Part shown: one piece after another, positions 34,237-44,158 of the stretch
How positions within the stretch are numbered: the first letter of the stretch is position 1
Layout: each line of letters begins with the position of its first letter
NCBI RefSeq assembly: GCF_002005465.1
Contig: NZ_CP014691.1
Location: 1,488,001-1,552,000 of the forward strand
Length of the DNA stretch: 64,000 nt
Source of the DNA: Neoasaia chiangmaiensis
GTDB lineage: Bacteria > Pseudomonadota > Alphaproteobacteria > Acetobacterales > Acetobacteraceae
Direction: 5' to 3'
Program-made: the position numbers and the translations under genes
The notes under the pieces: model-generated
Seen by the model: only the letters and a program-made list of their open reading frames with translations
Database searches by the model: none
What the model was told of the DNA's origin: nothing

Positions 34237-36522
34237 ATGGCCGAGCAGAAACCGCGTTTCGAGCCCTATAACCACCCCGCCGGCGGCTGGGGCGCGGCCA
34301 AGGCCACGGCCAAGGTACTGCTCGAGCAAAGCGTGGTGGCCAAGGGCTCTCGCGCTCTCCTGTCGATGAACAAGCCAGGCGGCTTCAAATGCCCCAGCTG
34401 CGCCTTCCCGGACCCCGACCGCGAGAAATCCCTCGAATTCTGTGAAAACGGCGCCAAGGCATTAGCGGTGGAAGCAACGAAGAAGCGCGTCACCCGCGCC
34501 TTCTTCGAGCAGCATACCGTCACCGAGCTCATGGCGCAGAGCGATTACTGGCTGGAGGAGCAGGGCCGCCTGACCGAGCCGATGCGTTACGACAGCGCGA
34601 CCGACCGCTACGTTCCCGTTTCGTGGGACGATGCCTACGCGATGATCGGCGATCACCTGCGCGCGCTGGACAACCCCGACCAGGCTGAATTCTACACCTC
34701 CGGCCGCACCTCGAACGAAGCCGCGTTCCTCTATTCCATCTTCGTGCGCGCCTACGGCACCAACAATTTCCCCGATTGCTCGAATATGTGCCACGAGCCC
34801 ACCAGTCGTGGCCTGCCAATGTCCATCGGCATGGGCAAGGGCACGATCGTCATGTCGGATTTCGACAAGGCGGAGGCGATCTTCGTGATCGGCCAGAATA
34901 CCGGCACCAACTCGCCACGCATGATGAGCAACCTCGTCCATGCCCGCAAGCACGGCGTGCCGATCGTCGTGGTCAATCCGATGCCCGAACGCGCGCTGAT
35001 CCGCTTCACCGAGCCGCAGGACCCGGTGCAGATGGCCACCTTCGGCTCCACCGCCATCGCCAGCGAATTCGTCCATATCCGCATCGGCGGCGACCTCGCC
35101 TTCATCAAGGGCGTCATGAAGGCGCTGTTCGAACGCGAGAACGCCGGCGAGAACATCCTCGACCGCGACTTCATCGCCGAGCATACAACGGGCTTCGACG
35201 CCATGCGCGAGGAGGTCATGACCCGGTCCTGGGATGACATCACCCGCATCTCCGGCATCGGCGAGGAACAGATCCGCCGCGTCGCGGATATCTATGCGCG
35301 CTCCAGGGCAACCATCGTGTGCTACGGCATGGGCATCACGCAGCACCAGCAGGGCGCGCGGATGATCCAGCAACTGGCCAGCTTCCTGATGCTGCGGGGC
35401 AATTTCGGCAAGCCGGGCGCGGGCATCGCGCCCATCCGCGGCCATTCGAACGTGCAGGGCGACCGGACCGTCGGCATCGACGAGAAACCGACCCCAGCCT
35501 ATCTCGACCGCGTGCGCGATGTTTTCGGGTTCGAACCGCCGCGCGAACACGGCCATCATGTCGTGGAATCGATCAAGGCAATGATCGCGGGCACCGCGAA
35601 AGTGTTCATCGGGCTGGGCGGCAACTTCATCCATGCCGTGCCGGATACGCCCGTCGCCTATGAAGCCATGCGACGGCTGAACCTGACAGTCGGCATCGCC
35701 ACCAAGCTCAATCGCGGCCATCTCGTGCACGGGCGCGATGCGCTGATCCTGCCTGTCATCGCGCGTTCGGAAATCGACCGGCAGAAGGGCGGCGTGCAGT
35801 TCATCACGATCGAGGATGCGATGTCGAACGTCACCTCGTCGAAAGGCATCCTCGAACCCGCCAGCGCGAACCTGCGATCGGAGATCGAGATCGTCTGCCG
35901 CATCGCCCGCGCCACGTTGCCGGACAGCGCCATCCCCTGGGAAAGCTATATCGACGACTACGACCTGATCCGCGACAAGATCGCCGCGGTCTATCCGAAC
36001 ATCTACGAAGGCTTTGTCGAAAAGATTCAGGACCCGAAGGGATTTCATCTCGACATCGCGCCGCGTCGCCGCGTCTGGCTGACACCGAGCGGCAAGGCCA
36101 ATTTCCTTCTCTTCCCCGGCCTGGACGTGGACGACCCGATCGACGACCCCGCCATGCTGCGCCTGTCCACCATCCGCTCGCACGACCAGTTCAACACGAC
36201 GATCTACAGCAACAGCGATCGCTATCGCGGCGTCTATAACGATCGCATGATCCTATTCATGAACGCGCAGGATCGGGCCGATCGCGGACTGCCGCCAAAG
36301 GCGCGCGTCGCGCTGGAAACCATCGCGGAGGATGGCATCACGCGTCGCGTCGATGGCCTGACGGTGCTGGACTATCCCATGCCGCGCGGCGCGATCGCCG
36401 GCTATTACCCGGAACTCAACCCGCTCCTGCCGCTGGGACATTTCGACGAAATCAGCGGCACGCCCGCCGCCAAGTCGATCCCGGTGCGCATCGCTGCGAT
36501 CGAAACCGCCGGAACGGCATGA
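34237..36522 (+). CDS. FdhF/YdeP family molybdopterin oxidoreductase (formate dehydrogenase-like alpha subunit)
   Basis: A 761-residue molybdenum/bis-MGD enzyme. Cys52, Cys55 and Cys69 near the N-terminus are in a non-standard spacing (CPSCAF...EFCENG), so a classical [4Fe-4S] site is doubtful. The expected Mo ligand is Cys185 in SNMCHEPTS, the Cys-His pair seen in formate dehydrogenases. GHSNVQGDRTVG and LNRGHLVHG are YdeP-type blocks. It probably oxidises formate or a related substrate, but the electron acceptor is unknown because no electron-transfer subunit is nearby. An AGGAGAG ribosome binding site precedes the ATG, and the stop overlaps fdhD. Confidence 0.92.
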   Translation: MAEQKPRFEPYNHPAGGWGAAKATAKVLLEQSVVAKGSRALLSMNKPGGFKCPSCAFPDPDREKSLEFCENGAKALAVEATKKRVTRAFFEQHTVTELMAQSDYWLEEQGRLTEPMRYDSATDRYVPVSWDDAYAMIGDHLRALDNPDQAEFYTSGRTSNEAAFLYSIFVRAYGTNNFPDCSNMCHEPTSRGLPMSIGMGKGTIVMSDFDKAEAIFVIGQNTGTNSPRMMSNLVHARKHGVPIVVVNPMPERALIRFTEPQDPVQMATFGSTAIASEFVHIRIGGDLAFIKGVMKALFERENAGENILDRDFIAEHTTGFDAMREEVMTRSWDDITRISGIGEEQIRRVADIYARSRATIVCYGMGITQHQQGARMIQQLASFLMLRGNFGKPGAGIAPIRGHSNVQGDRTVGIDEKPTPAYLDRVRDVFGFEPPREHGHHVVESIKAMIAGTAKVFIGLGGNFIHAVPDTPVAYEAMRRLNLTVGIATKLNRGHLVHGRDALILPVIARSEIDRQKGGVQFITIEDAMSNVTSSKGILEPASANLRSEIEIVCRIARATLPDSAIPWESYIDDYDLIRDKIAAVYPNIYEGFVEKIQDPKGFHLDIAPRRRVWLTPSGKANFLLFPGLDVDDPIDDPAMLRLSTIRSHDQFNTTIYSNSDRYRGVYNDRMILFMNAQDRADRGLPPKARVALETIAEDGITRRVDGLTVLDYPMPRGAIAGYYPELNPLLPLGHFDEISGTPAAKSIPVRIAAIETAGTA

Positions 36523-37325
36523 ATCCGGATGTCGCCCTCCGCGTCCCGGGCCTGCGGGTCGGCCGGGACGCGGAGCCGGTTTCCCGCATGGTGGCCGAGG
36601 AAACGCCGATCAGCCTCGTCTTCAACGAACTGCATCCCTATGCCGTCATGATGGCCACGCCAGCCGATCTAGAGGATTTCGCGCGCGGTTTCGCCCTGAC
36701 CGAACGCATTGTCTCCCGTCCGCAGAACGTGCGCGACACTCGCGTGCAATCGGTCGCGGACGGTCTGGAACTCCATGTCCAGATCGACGGGCAGGATTTC
36801 AGCCGCCTGCTGCAACGGGGCCGCCGCGCCATAACCGGTCGCACGGGCTGCGGCATCTGCGGCATCGACCGGATCGAGACGCTGGACCACCCGCGAACGA
36901 TACTCCCCGCGGGTCAGCCGATCGCGATTGCCGCCATCCGGCGCGCGCTGGGCAACCTGGGAGACCATCAACCGCTGAACGCCGAAACGCGCATGGTCCA
37001 TGCCGCCGCCTGGGCCGATCCGCAAGGCGATATCATCCTGACGCGCGAGGATGTCGGGCGACATAACGCGCTCGACAAGCTCATTGGCGCCGGTATCGCA
37101 TCCAGCCTCGATTTCACCGACGGCTTCTGCCTGCTGACGAGTCGCTATTCCTTCGAGATGGCGGAGAAAACCGCCATCGCCGGCATGCGGATCGTCGCAG
37201 CCGTCTCCGCACCCACCGCGCGCGCCCTGCGCGTGGCGGAATCGGCCGGACAAACGGTTCTGGCCATCGCGCGCAGCGATAACCAGACCGTTTTCTGCGG
37301 CGCCGAACGTATCCTGTTCCAGTAA
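36519..37325 (+). CDS. fdhD: Formate dehydrogenase accessory sulfurtransferase FdhD
   Basis: This 268-residue protein carries the conserved CxxC (Cys111-GIC114 in TGCGICGIDRIE) that transfers sulfur from the cysteine desulfurase to the molybdenum cofactor of formate dehydrogenases. The C-terminal block TREDVGRHNALDKLIG and SRYSFEMAEKTAIAGM are family signatures. It starts inside the stop of the molybdoenzyme (ATGA at 36519-36522). This pairing strongly supports the FDH-like assignment of the upstream gene. Confidence 0.96.
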   Translation: MNPDVALRVPGLRVGRDAEPVSRMVAEETPISLVFNELHPYAVMMATPADLEDFARGFALTERIVSRPQNVRDTRVQSVADGLELHVQIDGQDFSRLLQRGRRAITGRTGCGICGIDRIETLDHPRTILPAGQPIAIAAIRRALGNLGDHQPLNAETRMVHAAAWADPQGDIILTREDVGRHNALDKLIGAGIASSLDFTDGFCLLTSRYSFEMAEKTAIAGMRIVAAVSAPTARALRVAESAGQTVLAIARSDNQTVFCGAERILFQ

Positions 37326-37337
37326 AAAGTAATCGAT

Positions 37338-37793
37338 ATGCTCTTTGACTTCGAAAGCGATTTTGCCGGCTCCCTGCGCTGCATCCCGATGATCGTGCGC
37401 ATGAAGCTTGATCTCTGCGGCATCAAGCTCACCCTGCGGCAATGGAGCCGCTTCACGCATGAGGACCGCGCAGCCCTGGTCGATAAACCCGGCGAGACAC
37501 CGACGGAACAGGCGGCCTACCGTCAACATGTGCTGGAACTCGTTCAGAGCCGCAGCGATGAACCCGCCCGCTTCCTGCCGCCTGAATCCCATGAATCCTG
37601 GCAGCAGCCGGACCAGATGCCGGACGACATCGCCCAACAGGCGGGCGCCGACGACATATCGCCTCCCACTGACACGCAATGGGCCAACCTCTCCCCCCTG
37701 CAACGCTTCGCCCTGATTAAACTCGCCCGCTCGAAGCACGAGAACGAGAATTTCGTCCCCGCCATGAAGGAATTCGGACTCCTTCCGTCGTGA
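37338..37793 (+). CDS. Nitrate reductase associated protein family
   Basis: This 151-residue protein begins FDFESDFAGSLRCIPMIVR and contains KLDLCGIKLTLRQWSRF and PPTDTQWANLSPLQRFALIKL. That matches the Nitr_red_assoc family, named because members neighbour nitrate reductase genes in cyanobacteria. Here the partner is an FdhF/YdeP enzyme, and no nitrate reductase is present in the window. Only 12 bp separate it from fdhD. The function is unknown; it is presumably an accessory for the molybdoenzyme. Confidence 0.85.
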   Translation: MLFDFESDFAGSLRCIPMIVRMKLDLCGIKLTLRQWSRFTHEDRAALVDKPGETPTEQAAYRQHVLELVQSRSDEPARFLPPESHESWQQPDQMPDDIAQQAGADDISPPTDTQWANLSPLQRFALIKLARSKHENENFVPAMKEFGLLPS

Positions 37794-37806
37794 TGTGCGC
37801 TCCCAA

Positions 37807-38607
37807 TTACCGGGGTGTCGAGAAAAACCGGGCACTGGCCCAGTCATAAAGCTGGAAATCCTGTCTGTTTGCATTCCGGAACGTTGCGGCAAGCGTGCCA
37901 CCCAGTTCGTCCTCCAGTGCCGCGATACGCGTGTCCAGCTCCGCGCCGACCACACTCTGCGTCACGTTTTCACGAAATGACGCGAGATCGAAATCCACGA
38001 AAAACGGCGCATAACGCAGGCTATATATTTTCAGGGACTCATCGAAGCGCTCCACGATGCCCGCGAACCCCCAACCCGCAAGCAGACGACGCGCTTTCTC
38101 AAAGTCGGCCACGACAACGGCACGGCGCGTATGGTTCGGCCCGAACGCCGCACCAGAGAGATGAAAAACCTGATAGTTGCGAATAACCTGCGCCAGTTGT
38201 GAGTCATCCCTCATGTAATGGTCGACGAACCCGGCGAACGACTCCCTTTTCGCCACGCCATGCTGGGGCTGTTGCGGGTCCCGCCGGACAAAAGAATAGA
38301 CGGATTTGGCCCGCAGCAACGGGTGGCGCAAGAAAACCATCGGATAGCAGCGCCGCGACGGCAGCGGTGGACGCCCCAGATGCGTCGATAAAGCCCGCAG
38401 ACACGGGCGGCGCTTGAGATAGTCCGCCAGACGCCGGTGCGACAGGATATCATGCGCATGCTGCCCCTCGAATGTATCCCATGCGTCACCGAACTGTCGC
38501 TGCAAGGCCGCGTCCACGCTGGATCCGGCATTCTTGAAGATATGATAGTGAATAATGACGGCGTCGCGCTCAGTACGCACAGCGCGCGCAGACCAAAATT
38601 GAAACAT
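37807..38607 (-). CDS. Sulfotransferase-like protein
   Basis: A 266-residue protein. An N-terminal IHYHIFKNAGSSVDAAL resembles the PAPS-binding P-loop (K-x-A-G-S-S) of sulfotransferases acting on carbohydrates, and VFLRHPLLRAKSVYSF resembles the 3'-phosphate-binding strand (R...S). If correct, it would add sulfate to a surface polysaccharide. The neighbours are large glycosyltransferases, which fits. Its start lies just after the start of a divergent AT-rich zone. The family call is by motif only; a substrate-less relative is possible. Confidence 0.72.
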   Translation of the reverse strand: MFQFWSARAVRTERDAVIIHYHIFKNAGSSVDAALQRQFGDAWDTFEGQHAHDILSHRRLADYLKRRPCLRALSTHLGRPPLPSRRCYPMVFLRHPLLRAKSVYSFVRRDPQQPQHGVAKRESFAGFVDHYMRDDSQLAQVIRNYQVFHLSGAAFGPNHTRRAVVVADFEKARRLLAGWGFAGIVERFDESLKIYSLRYAPFFVDFDLASFRENVTQSVVGAELDTRIAALEDELGGTLAATFRNANRQDFQLYDWASARFFSTPR

Positions 38608-38714
38608 GGCGGTCTCTTGAGATTATGTCCGGGTCAACCCGAACATACGCCCCGTCGAGCGCCGGTAACGTCATGTAATGTCACAAACTGCAATCGCTCT
38701 TGTGCGACGCCTTA

Positions 38715-40652
38715 TTATTGACGGCCCGTCATGAAATACGCGCTTTTCGGATCGAAATTAGGGTTGTGAAACGGGTCGCGCGCAAGAATATCGCGGTGCC
38801 TCGCCTCAAGCCGCTGCCGATCCGCATCCAGCCGCGATCGCCGGCGTGGCGTATCGTCATCCTTCGCGCGCGAGAACGATTCGTAATGCAGGAATTGCGC
38901 CGCCGGACACACCACATTGAACAGGCCGCGCTCAATCAGCCGAAAGCAGAGATCGCTATCGTTATAGGCAATGGGCAGTTCCTCATCGAAGCCCCCCACG
39001 GCATCGAATTTCGTCCGTTCGATCATCAGGCAGGCCCCCGTTACGCTCGACCAGTCGTAATCCAGAACCGCCCGCATGAACGCGCCACAATCCTCCGCCG
39101 CGCATCCCTTCATGGCGTGAACAGGCCCATATCCGATGTTCATGACGCCGACATGCTGGATGCCCTGGCCCTCCGGGTAAAGCAGCTTCGCCCCAACGGC
39201 ACCGATATGTTTCCGCTGCGCTAGCCCGGCCATGCGTTCCAGCGCATCCGCCGTTAGAAGCGTCATGTCGTCGTTCATGAACAGGAGCAATTCACCTTGC
39301 GCCCTCCGTGCGCCGATATTGTTCAGTTCAGCATAGTTGAACGGTCTGTCGTGCCGGATGACGCTCACCCTGGAATTTGTCGACAGGTTGTCGAGAATAT
39401 CCCGCGTCTCCCCATCACGCGATCCGTTGTCCAGGATCACGAATTCCACGTCCTGCCAGGCGGCAACGTTTCTCACGGAGTCGATATTGCGCAACAGCAT
39501 CGCACCATGATCGCGCGTCGGAATAATGATCGATATCAACGGCGTACCGGTCGCCGCGTAGACGACACGGAAATATCCCGGCGCTTCCGGCACGGGTTCG
39601 AGCCGCCCTGCCGCGCCGCGCCGCGCCAGCGCCGCCGTGCGGGCCATGACCCCGGGCTCCACCGCCGCCTGCCCGCGACGATGATAAAGCACCTTCGGCA
39701 CATGCAAGATACGCTGCGCCCGCTCCGTCACCCGCAGCAGGACGTCCCAGAACGGTCCATCGGAACAAGCTGAAGATACGCCACCCGCATCGTCCAGCAA
39801 TGTCCGCCGTATGGCGCAGGCATGCCCGATATAAGGCAGGCTCATCAGGGTATCGGGGGACCAGTCCGGCTTGAAATACGGCACGACCGCACCGTTTTCA
39901 TCCAGAATATCCTCATCGCTGTAAACGACATCCGCCGATACGCTGGTGAGCGCGATATCCAGTTCGTACAAACAGTCTTCCGTAAGCTCATCATCCTCGC
40001 GAAGGAAAATGACGTATTCGCCACGGCTCTCCCGCCATCCGGACGCCATGCGCTCGACCATCGTGCCTTCGATCGCCCGGTAAACGATCCGCGTATCCTG
40101 CAACGCCTCCAGAAGAGCCTGAACCAGCGGATCGATCCGATCGGCAATCAGGACCCACTGCCAGTTCTCGTACCATTGGCAACGCAGGGACGCGACGAGC
40201 CGGATGATCGTCCCGAAATCGCTCGCGCTCAGGCCCATGACGATGGAGAACATGGGACCATCGGTTCTGGCACGCCCCGTCGATAACACCCGATCGTTCA
40301 GGCGCGCTGGCGGTCGATAGGTATATTCCGCGCCCGGGATGGGCACAGGCGCTGCCTGTTCGTCCGTCGCACGGCTTCTCCAGCGTCGTACCTGCTGGAA
40401 GCCGCGCCTGAGCGAGCGATGCACGATCTTTGGCACATAACGCGCCATATGCCGCACCGGCGATGTCACGCGCCACGCCGTGCTTTCCTCGATCTCCGAG
40501 AGGCGATGTTGTGACAACCGCGTCTCATGGCGCTGCGCCGCCAGCGCCACACGCAGTTCCGCGATCAGACGATCCCGTTCGCGAACCTCCTGTCGGGCAG
40601 CCAGCAAATCTTCAAGACATACCGGCAGAAGATCGGCGCTCCCCTCAATCAT
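38715..40652 (-). CDS. Large glycosyltransferase with two GT2-type modules
   Basis: This 645-residue protein starts with a helical region that contains the motif RLSEIEESTAWRVTSPVRHM, then a first GT2-like domain (about 135-340: FSIVMGLSASDFGTIIRLV, VYSDEDILDENGA) and a second (about 370-640: PLISIIIPTRDHGAMLLRNI, FVILDNGSRDGE, LLFMNDDMTLL). The DED and NDD pairs are the metal-binding DxD sites. It probably builds a surface glycan at the inner-membrane face. I chose the ATG at 40652; the ATG at 40685 would add 11 residues. It diverges from another giant glycosyltransferase across about 250 bp of AT-rich DNA. Confidence 0.9.
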   Translation of the reverse strand: MIEGSADLLPVCLEDLLAARQEVRERDRLIAELRVALAAQRHETRLSQHRLSEIEESTAWRVTSPVRHMARYVPKIVHRSLRRGFQQVRRWRSRATDEQAAPVPIPGAEYTYRPPARLNDRVLSTGRARTDGPMFSIVMGLSASDFGTIIRLVASLRCQWYENWQWVLIADRIDPLVQALLEALQDTRIVYRAIEGTMVERMASGWRESRGEYVIFLREDDELTEDCLYELDIALTSVSADVVYSDEDILDENGAVVPYFKPDWSPDTLMSLPYIGHACAIRRTLLDDAGGVSSACSDGPFWDVLLRVTERAQRILHVPKVLYHRRGQAAVEPGVMARTAALARRGAAGRLEPVPEAPGYFRVVYAATGTPLISIIIPTRDHGAMLLRNIDSVRNVAAWQDVEFVILDNGSRDGETRDILDNLSTNSRVSVIRHDRPFNYAELNNIGARRAQGELLLFMNDDMTLLTADALERMAGLAQRKHIGAVGAKLLYPEGQGIQHVGVMNIGYGPVHAMKGCAAEDCGAFMRAVLDYDWSSVTGACLMIERTKFDAVGGFDEELPIAYNDSDLCFRLIERGLFNVVCPAAQFLHYESFSRAKDDDTPRRRSRLDADRQRLEARHRDILARDPFHNPNFDPKSAYFMTGRQ

Positions 40653-40905
40653 GCATGACGACCCCGGAATGAAAAACCAACACATTCATGAACCTGAATA
40701 CCAGAACATCCTCAACATGTCGCATTCCGTGCACATCCTATCCCACACGAAACATTACGAAAAAATTCCCTCAGCCTCGCCATTACTTGCGAAAATCCGA
40801 ACGCAATTTTGCCATAGTTTCCAAGAATGTTGGGATCGATCACGCTCATCGTTTCTATCTCCCGTATTTTTCGGATCTCCTCCACTATGAGCAGCCGCTG
40901 CAAAC
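40653..40905. promoter_or_regulatory. AT-rich divergent promoter region between two glycosyltransferase genes
   Basis: About 250 bp, clearly lower in GC than its surroundings and with several A- and T-runs. It lies between the two divergently read glycosyltransferase genes, so it should hold promoters for both. No exact -35/-10 pair is called. Short open frames here have no family resemblance. Confidence 0.45.
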
Positions 40906-43194
40906 ATGGCTGATACCCCTGCCATCACCCTTCATCAGCCCTCCATGCGAGAGTCCGACCTCCCTGCGGCATCGATCGCCACCGATGAAACGCCGGACGA
41001 CATACATCTCTGGAAATTGCGGCGTGAATGCCGTGAACTTTCGACACGGCTGGCGGCCATCGAGAACAGCACCATCTGGCGCGGAACGGCGCCCCTGCGA
41101 GCGCTCATCGAGCGCCTGCCCTGGCTCGCGCGCATGGCGGCCATCGCAAGGCGACGCACACGTCGCGCAACGCCGCATGCTGACGAGGTCATCGCCGCGC
41201 CGAGGGAGCTTCGCCAGCATATCGCCGGGCTGCACGCACGCACCGCACATCGCGTCGAGGACGCGGTCGAGCCGATCACCTTCCAGACGGTCTCATCACC
41301 GCGCGTGTCCATCATCATCCCGACCTACGGTCAGGACGATTACACACTGCGATGCCTGGCCTCGCTGGCGCTACACGCGCCACAAACACCTTTCGAGATC
41401 ATCGTCATGGACGATGCCTATCCCGACCGCGCCGATCCAGCCTTCTTCGCAAAACACGTCCGCGGCATCGAATTCCGACGCGCCGCGCACAATCTCGGCT
41501 TTCTGCGGACGTGCAACGCAGCAGCCGAACTGGCGCGCGGCGACTACCTGTTCTTTCTCAACAACGACACCGAGCCGATGCCAGGCGCGATCGACGCCCT
41601 CGTGGCCCTGCTGGACGAAACGCCCACGATCGGCATGACCGGCGCGAAACTGATCTATCCCAACGGCACGCTTCAGGAAGCGGGCGGCATTGTCTGGCGG
41701 GACGCCAGCGGCTGGAACTGGGGGCGTGGACAGAATCCCGAAAGCCCCGAATACAATTACCGACGCGACGTCGATTATATCTCCGGCGCCGCGATCATGC
41801 TGCGCCGCACCCTGTTCGAAAGCCTGCACGGCTTCGACGAGACATTCGCACCCGCCTATTACGAGGACACGGATCTGGCATTTCGCATCCGCCAGGCCGG
41901 TCTACGCGTCGTCTACGAACCACGCGCCGCCGTCATCCACTACGAAGGCATTTCCCACGGGACAGACGAGGCCACCGGTGGCAAGGCCCACCAGCGCGTC
42001 AACGCGCGCCGCATGCGCGAACAATGGGCCGAAGTGCTGGACCAGGACTATTTCGCCGGGCCGGACGACCTGCCGCGCGCCCGCGACCGTGCGATGCACC
42101 GCAGGATTATCCTCGTCATCGACCATTACGTGCCCGAACCCGACCGGGATGCCGGTTCACGAACGATCATGGGCGTTCTGCGCAGCCTCGTCGCCGCGAA
42201 CTGGGTCGTGAAGTTCTGGCCGCAGAACCGTCTCTATTCACCGGTCTATACGCCCGTTCTGCAAGACATGGGCATCGAGGTCATCGACAGCCGATGGCAG
42301 GGCGACCTGGAAGACTGGTTGCTGGCGCGTGGCGATGCGCTGGATTGTATTCTGGTCAGCCGCCCGGCCGTGGCAAGCGCCTATCTCCCCGCACTGATGG
42401 CCTGCACCGAAGCGCGTCTCTGCCTCTACGGACACGATCTCCACGGCGTGCGGCTCCATCGACAGGCGGAACTGACCGGCGATCCCGATATCCTGCGGCG
42501 CGCCGAGACCATGGACAGGCAGGAATGTCGCCTCTGGCGCATTTTCGATGCATCGATCTATCTCTCACGGGCCGAAGCGGACATCGCCAGCAAGCTCGAA
42601 CCGCGCGGAGACTATCGCGTGGTCGTGCCATACTGCTTCCCGACATTCACAGGCCGCGATCACGCCCCGGCAACGACCACGATCCTGATGGTGGCCGGGT
42701 TCGCGCATCCGCCGAACGAGGATGCGGCCTTGTTCATGGCCCGGCAGGTCCTGCCACTGATCCATGAGCAATGCCCCGAAGCGACACTGGTCCTTGCCGG
42801 CTCGCATCCGACGACGAAAATCCTGGCGCTGGCCAGTCCGAATATCACGGTGACAGGCTGGATCGACGACAAGACCCTGCACGATCTTTACCAGACAAGC
42901 CGCGCCGCCGTCGTGCCGCTGCGCTACGGCGCCGGCGTGAAGGGCAAGACCGTCGAGGCACTGCATGAAGGGCTCCCGCTGACGGTCACGCCAATCGGCG
43001 CGGAGGGAATCGAAGGACTGGACGCCATCCTGCCGATCTGCCCGGACGCCCGGTCGATCGCCGACGACCTGCTCCTGCTCCTGCGGGATGACAGGGTCTG
43101 GCTGGCGCGATCCCACGCACAGACGGATTTTGCCCGCGCGCATTTCTCCGAAGAGGCCATGCGGGAATCGGTTATCGCGGCGCTGATGCCCTGA
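40906..43194 (+). CDS. Fused GT2-GT4 glycosyltransferase
   Basis: This 762-residue protein has an N-terminal helical segment with RLAAIENSTIWRGTAPLRAL (about 45-65), a GT2 domain (about 130-330: RVSIIIPTYGQDDYT, IIVMDDAYPDRADPA, YLFFLNNDTEPMP) and a GT-B/GT4 C-terminal half (about 400-762: HRRIILVIDHYVPEPDRDAG, ATLVLAGSHP, YGAGVKGKTVEALHEGLP). It is a two-enzyme glycosyltransferase expected to add two different sugars to a growing surface polysaccharide. No clear ribosome binding site precedes the ATG. It ends 13 bp before trhO on the other strand. Confidence 0.93.
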   Translation: MADTPAITLHQPSMRESDLPAASIATDETPDDIHLWKLRRECRELSTRLAAIENSTIWRGTAPLRALIERLPWLARMAAIARRRTRRATPHADEVIAAPRELRQHIAGLHARTAHRVEDAVEPITFQTVSSPRVSIIIPTYGQDDYTLRCLASLALHAPQTPFEIIVMDDAYPDRADPAFFAKHVRGIEFRRAAHNLGFLRTCNAAAELARGDYLFFLNNDTEPMPGAIDALVALLDETPTIGMTGAKLIYPNGTLQEAGGIVWRDASGWNWGRGQNPESPEYNYRRDVDYISGAAIMLRRTLFESLHGFDETFAPAYYEDTDLAFRIRQAGLRVVYEPRAAVIHYEGISHGTDEATGGKAHQRVNARRMREQWAEVLDQDYFAGPDDLPRARDRAMHRRIILVIDHYVPEPDRDAGSRTIMGVLRSLVAANWVVKFWPQNRLYSPVYTPVLQDMGIEVIDSRWQGDLEDWLLARGDALDCILVSRPAVASAYLPALMACTEARLCLYGHDLHGVRLHRQAELTGDPDILRRAETMDRQECRLWRIFDASIYLSRAEADIASKLEPRGDYRVVVPYCFPTFTGRDHAPATTTILMVAGFAHPPNEDAALFMARQVLPLIHEQCPEATLVLAGSHPTTKILALASPNITVTGWIDDKTLHDLYQTSRAAVVPLRYGAGVKGKTVEALHEGLPLTVTPIGAEGIEGLDAILPICPDARSIADDLLLLLRDDRVWLARSHAQTDFARAHFSEEAMRESVIAALMP

Positions 43195-43207
43195 ACCCGA
43201 TCCGGAC

Positions 43208-44158
43208 TCAGGACTTCTTCGCCTTGACCTGCCCGATATGCGTCTCGCCACGCTGCGCCGCCAGACGCGTCTGGTGCTCGCGTTGCGCATAGCGCGCTTT
43301 CTGCGCCGCGCTGCGTGTGTCGTGGCAGGCCGGACAGCTGACACCCGGGTGATACAGTGGCGAAGCCCGGTCCGCCGCGTCGATCGGGCGGCGGCACGCG
43401 CGACACAGGTCGTAATCGCCGGGCATCAGGCCGTGGCGTACCGTGACGCGCTCATCGAACACAAAGCAATCGCCGTCCCACCGGCTTTCCTCCGGCGGGA
43501 TCGTCTCCAGATATTTCAGGATACCGCCCTGAAGATGGAACACATCCTCGATGCCTTCCGCCTTGACGAAGGCCGTCGCCTTCTCGCAGCGAATGCCCCC
43601 GGTGCAGAACATCGCAATCTTCGGCGTCTTCCTTTCCGCCAGCAGCGCCTCCCGGCGCGCGCGGAACCATGCGGGGAAATCGCGAAAATGCGCTGTCTCG
43701 GGGTCGATCGCCCCCCGGAAGGTGCCGACCGCCACCTCGTAATCGTTGCGCGTGTCGATCAGGATCGTCTCCGGATCGTCGATCAGCGCATTCCAGTCCT
43801 CCGGCGCAACGTAATGACCGACCTCTTTCAAAGGATCGATGTCCGGCTGTCCCATCGTCACGATCTCGCGTTTCAGGCGCACCTTCATGCGCTGGAACGG
43901 CCATTCCCCGGCCCACGATTCCTTGACCTCGATGGCCGCACAGCCCGGCAGCCCACGCACATGCGCCAGCACGGCCTCGATACCGGCATCCGGACCGGCG
44001 ATGGTGCCGTTGATCCCCTCCCGCGCCAGCAGCAGCGTGCCCCGCACGCCAGCCGTCAGGCAGCAATCCAGCAACGGCCCCCGCAACGCTGCCGGATCGG
44101 CGAAAGGCGTGAAGCGATACAGCGCGGCAACGCGAAAGGATGGAGCAGTCTGGGTCAT
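43208..44158 (-). CDS. trhO: tRNA uridine(34) hydroxylase, rhodanese family
   Basis: This 316-residue protein has an N-terminal acylphosphatase-like domain, a rhodanese domain with the catalytic-site block [15 protein letters not shown] and a C-terminal cysteine-rich region ([16 protein letters not shown]). This is the TrhO/YceA layout that makes 5-hydroxyuridine at position 34 of tRNA. The [12 protein letters not shown] segment is a family signature. Its ATG overlaps the stop of the upstream exported-protein gene (44155-44158). The call is firm; linkage to the three upstream genes is odd. Confidence 0.95.
   Translation of the reverse strand: MTQTAPSFRVAALYRFTPFADPAALRGPLLDCCLTAGVRGTLLLAREGINGTIAGPDAGIEAVLAHVRGLPGCAAIEVKESWAGEWPFQRMKVRLKREIVTMGQPDIDPLKEVGHYVAPEDWNALIDDPETILIDTRNDYEVAVGTFRGAIDPETAHFRDFPAWFRARREALLAERKTPKIAMFCTGGIRCEKATAFVKAEGIEDVFHLQGGILKYLETIPPEESRWDGDCFVFDERVTVRHGLMPGDYDLCRACRRPIDAADRASPLYHPGVSCPACHDTRSAAQKARYAQREHQTRLAAQRGETHIGQVKAKKS

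Noticed and set aside
35520-35540. GGTTCGAA-type sequence hinting at a tRNA T-loop
   Set aside because: It is inside the FdhF/YdeP-type gene, with no cloverleaf around it.
34462-36183. Minus-strand open frame of 573 codons
   Set aside because: It is opposite the FdhF/YdeP-type gene, whose protein has clear family motifs. The antisense translation has none.
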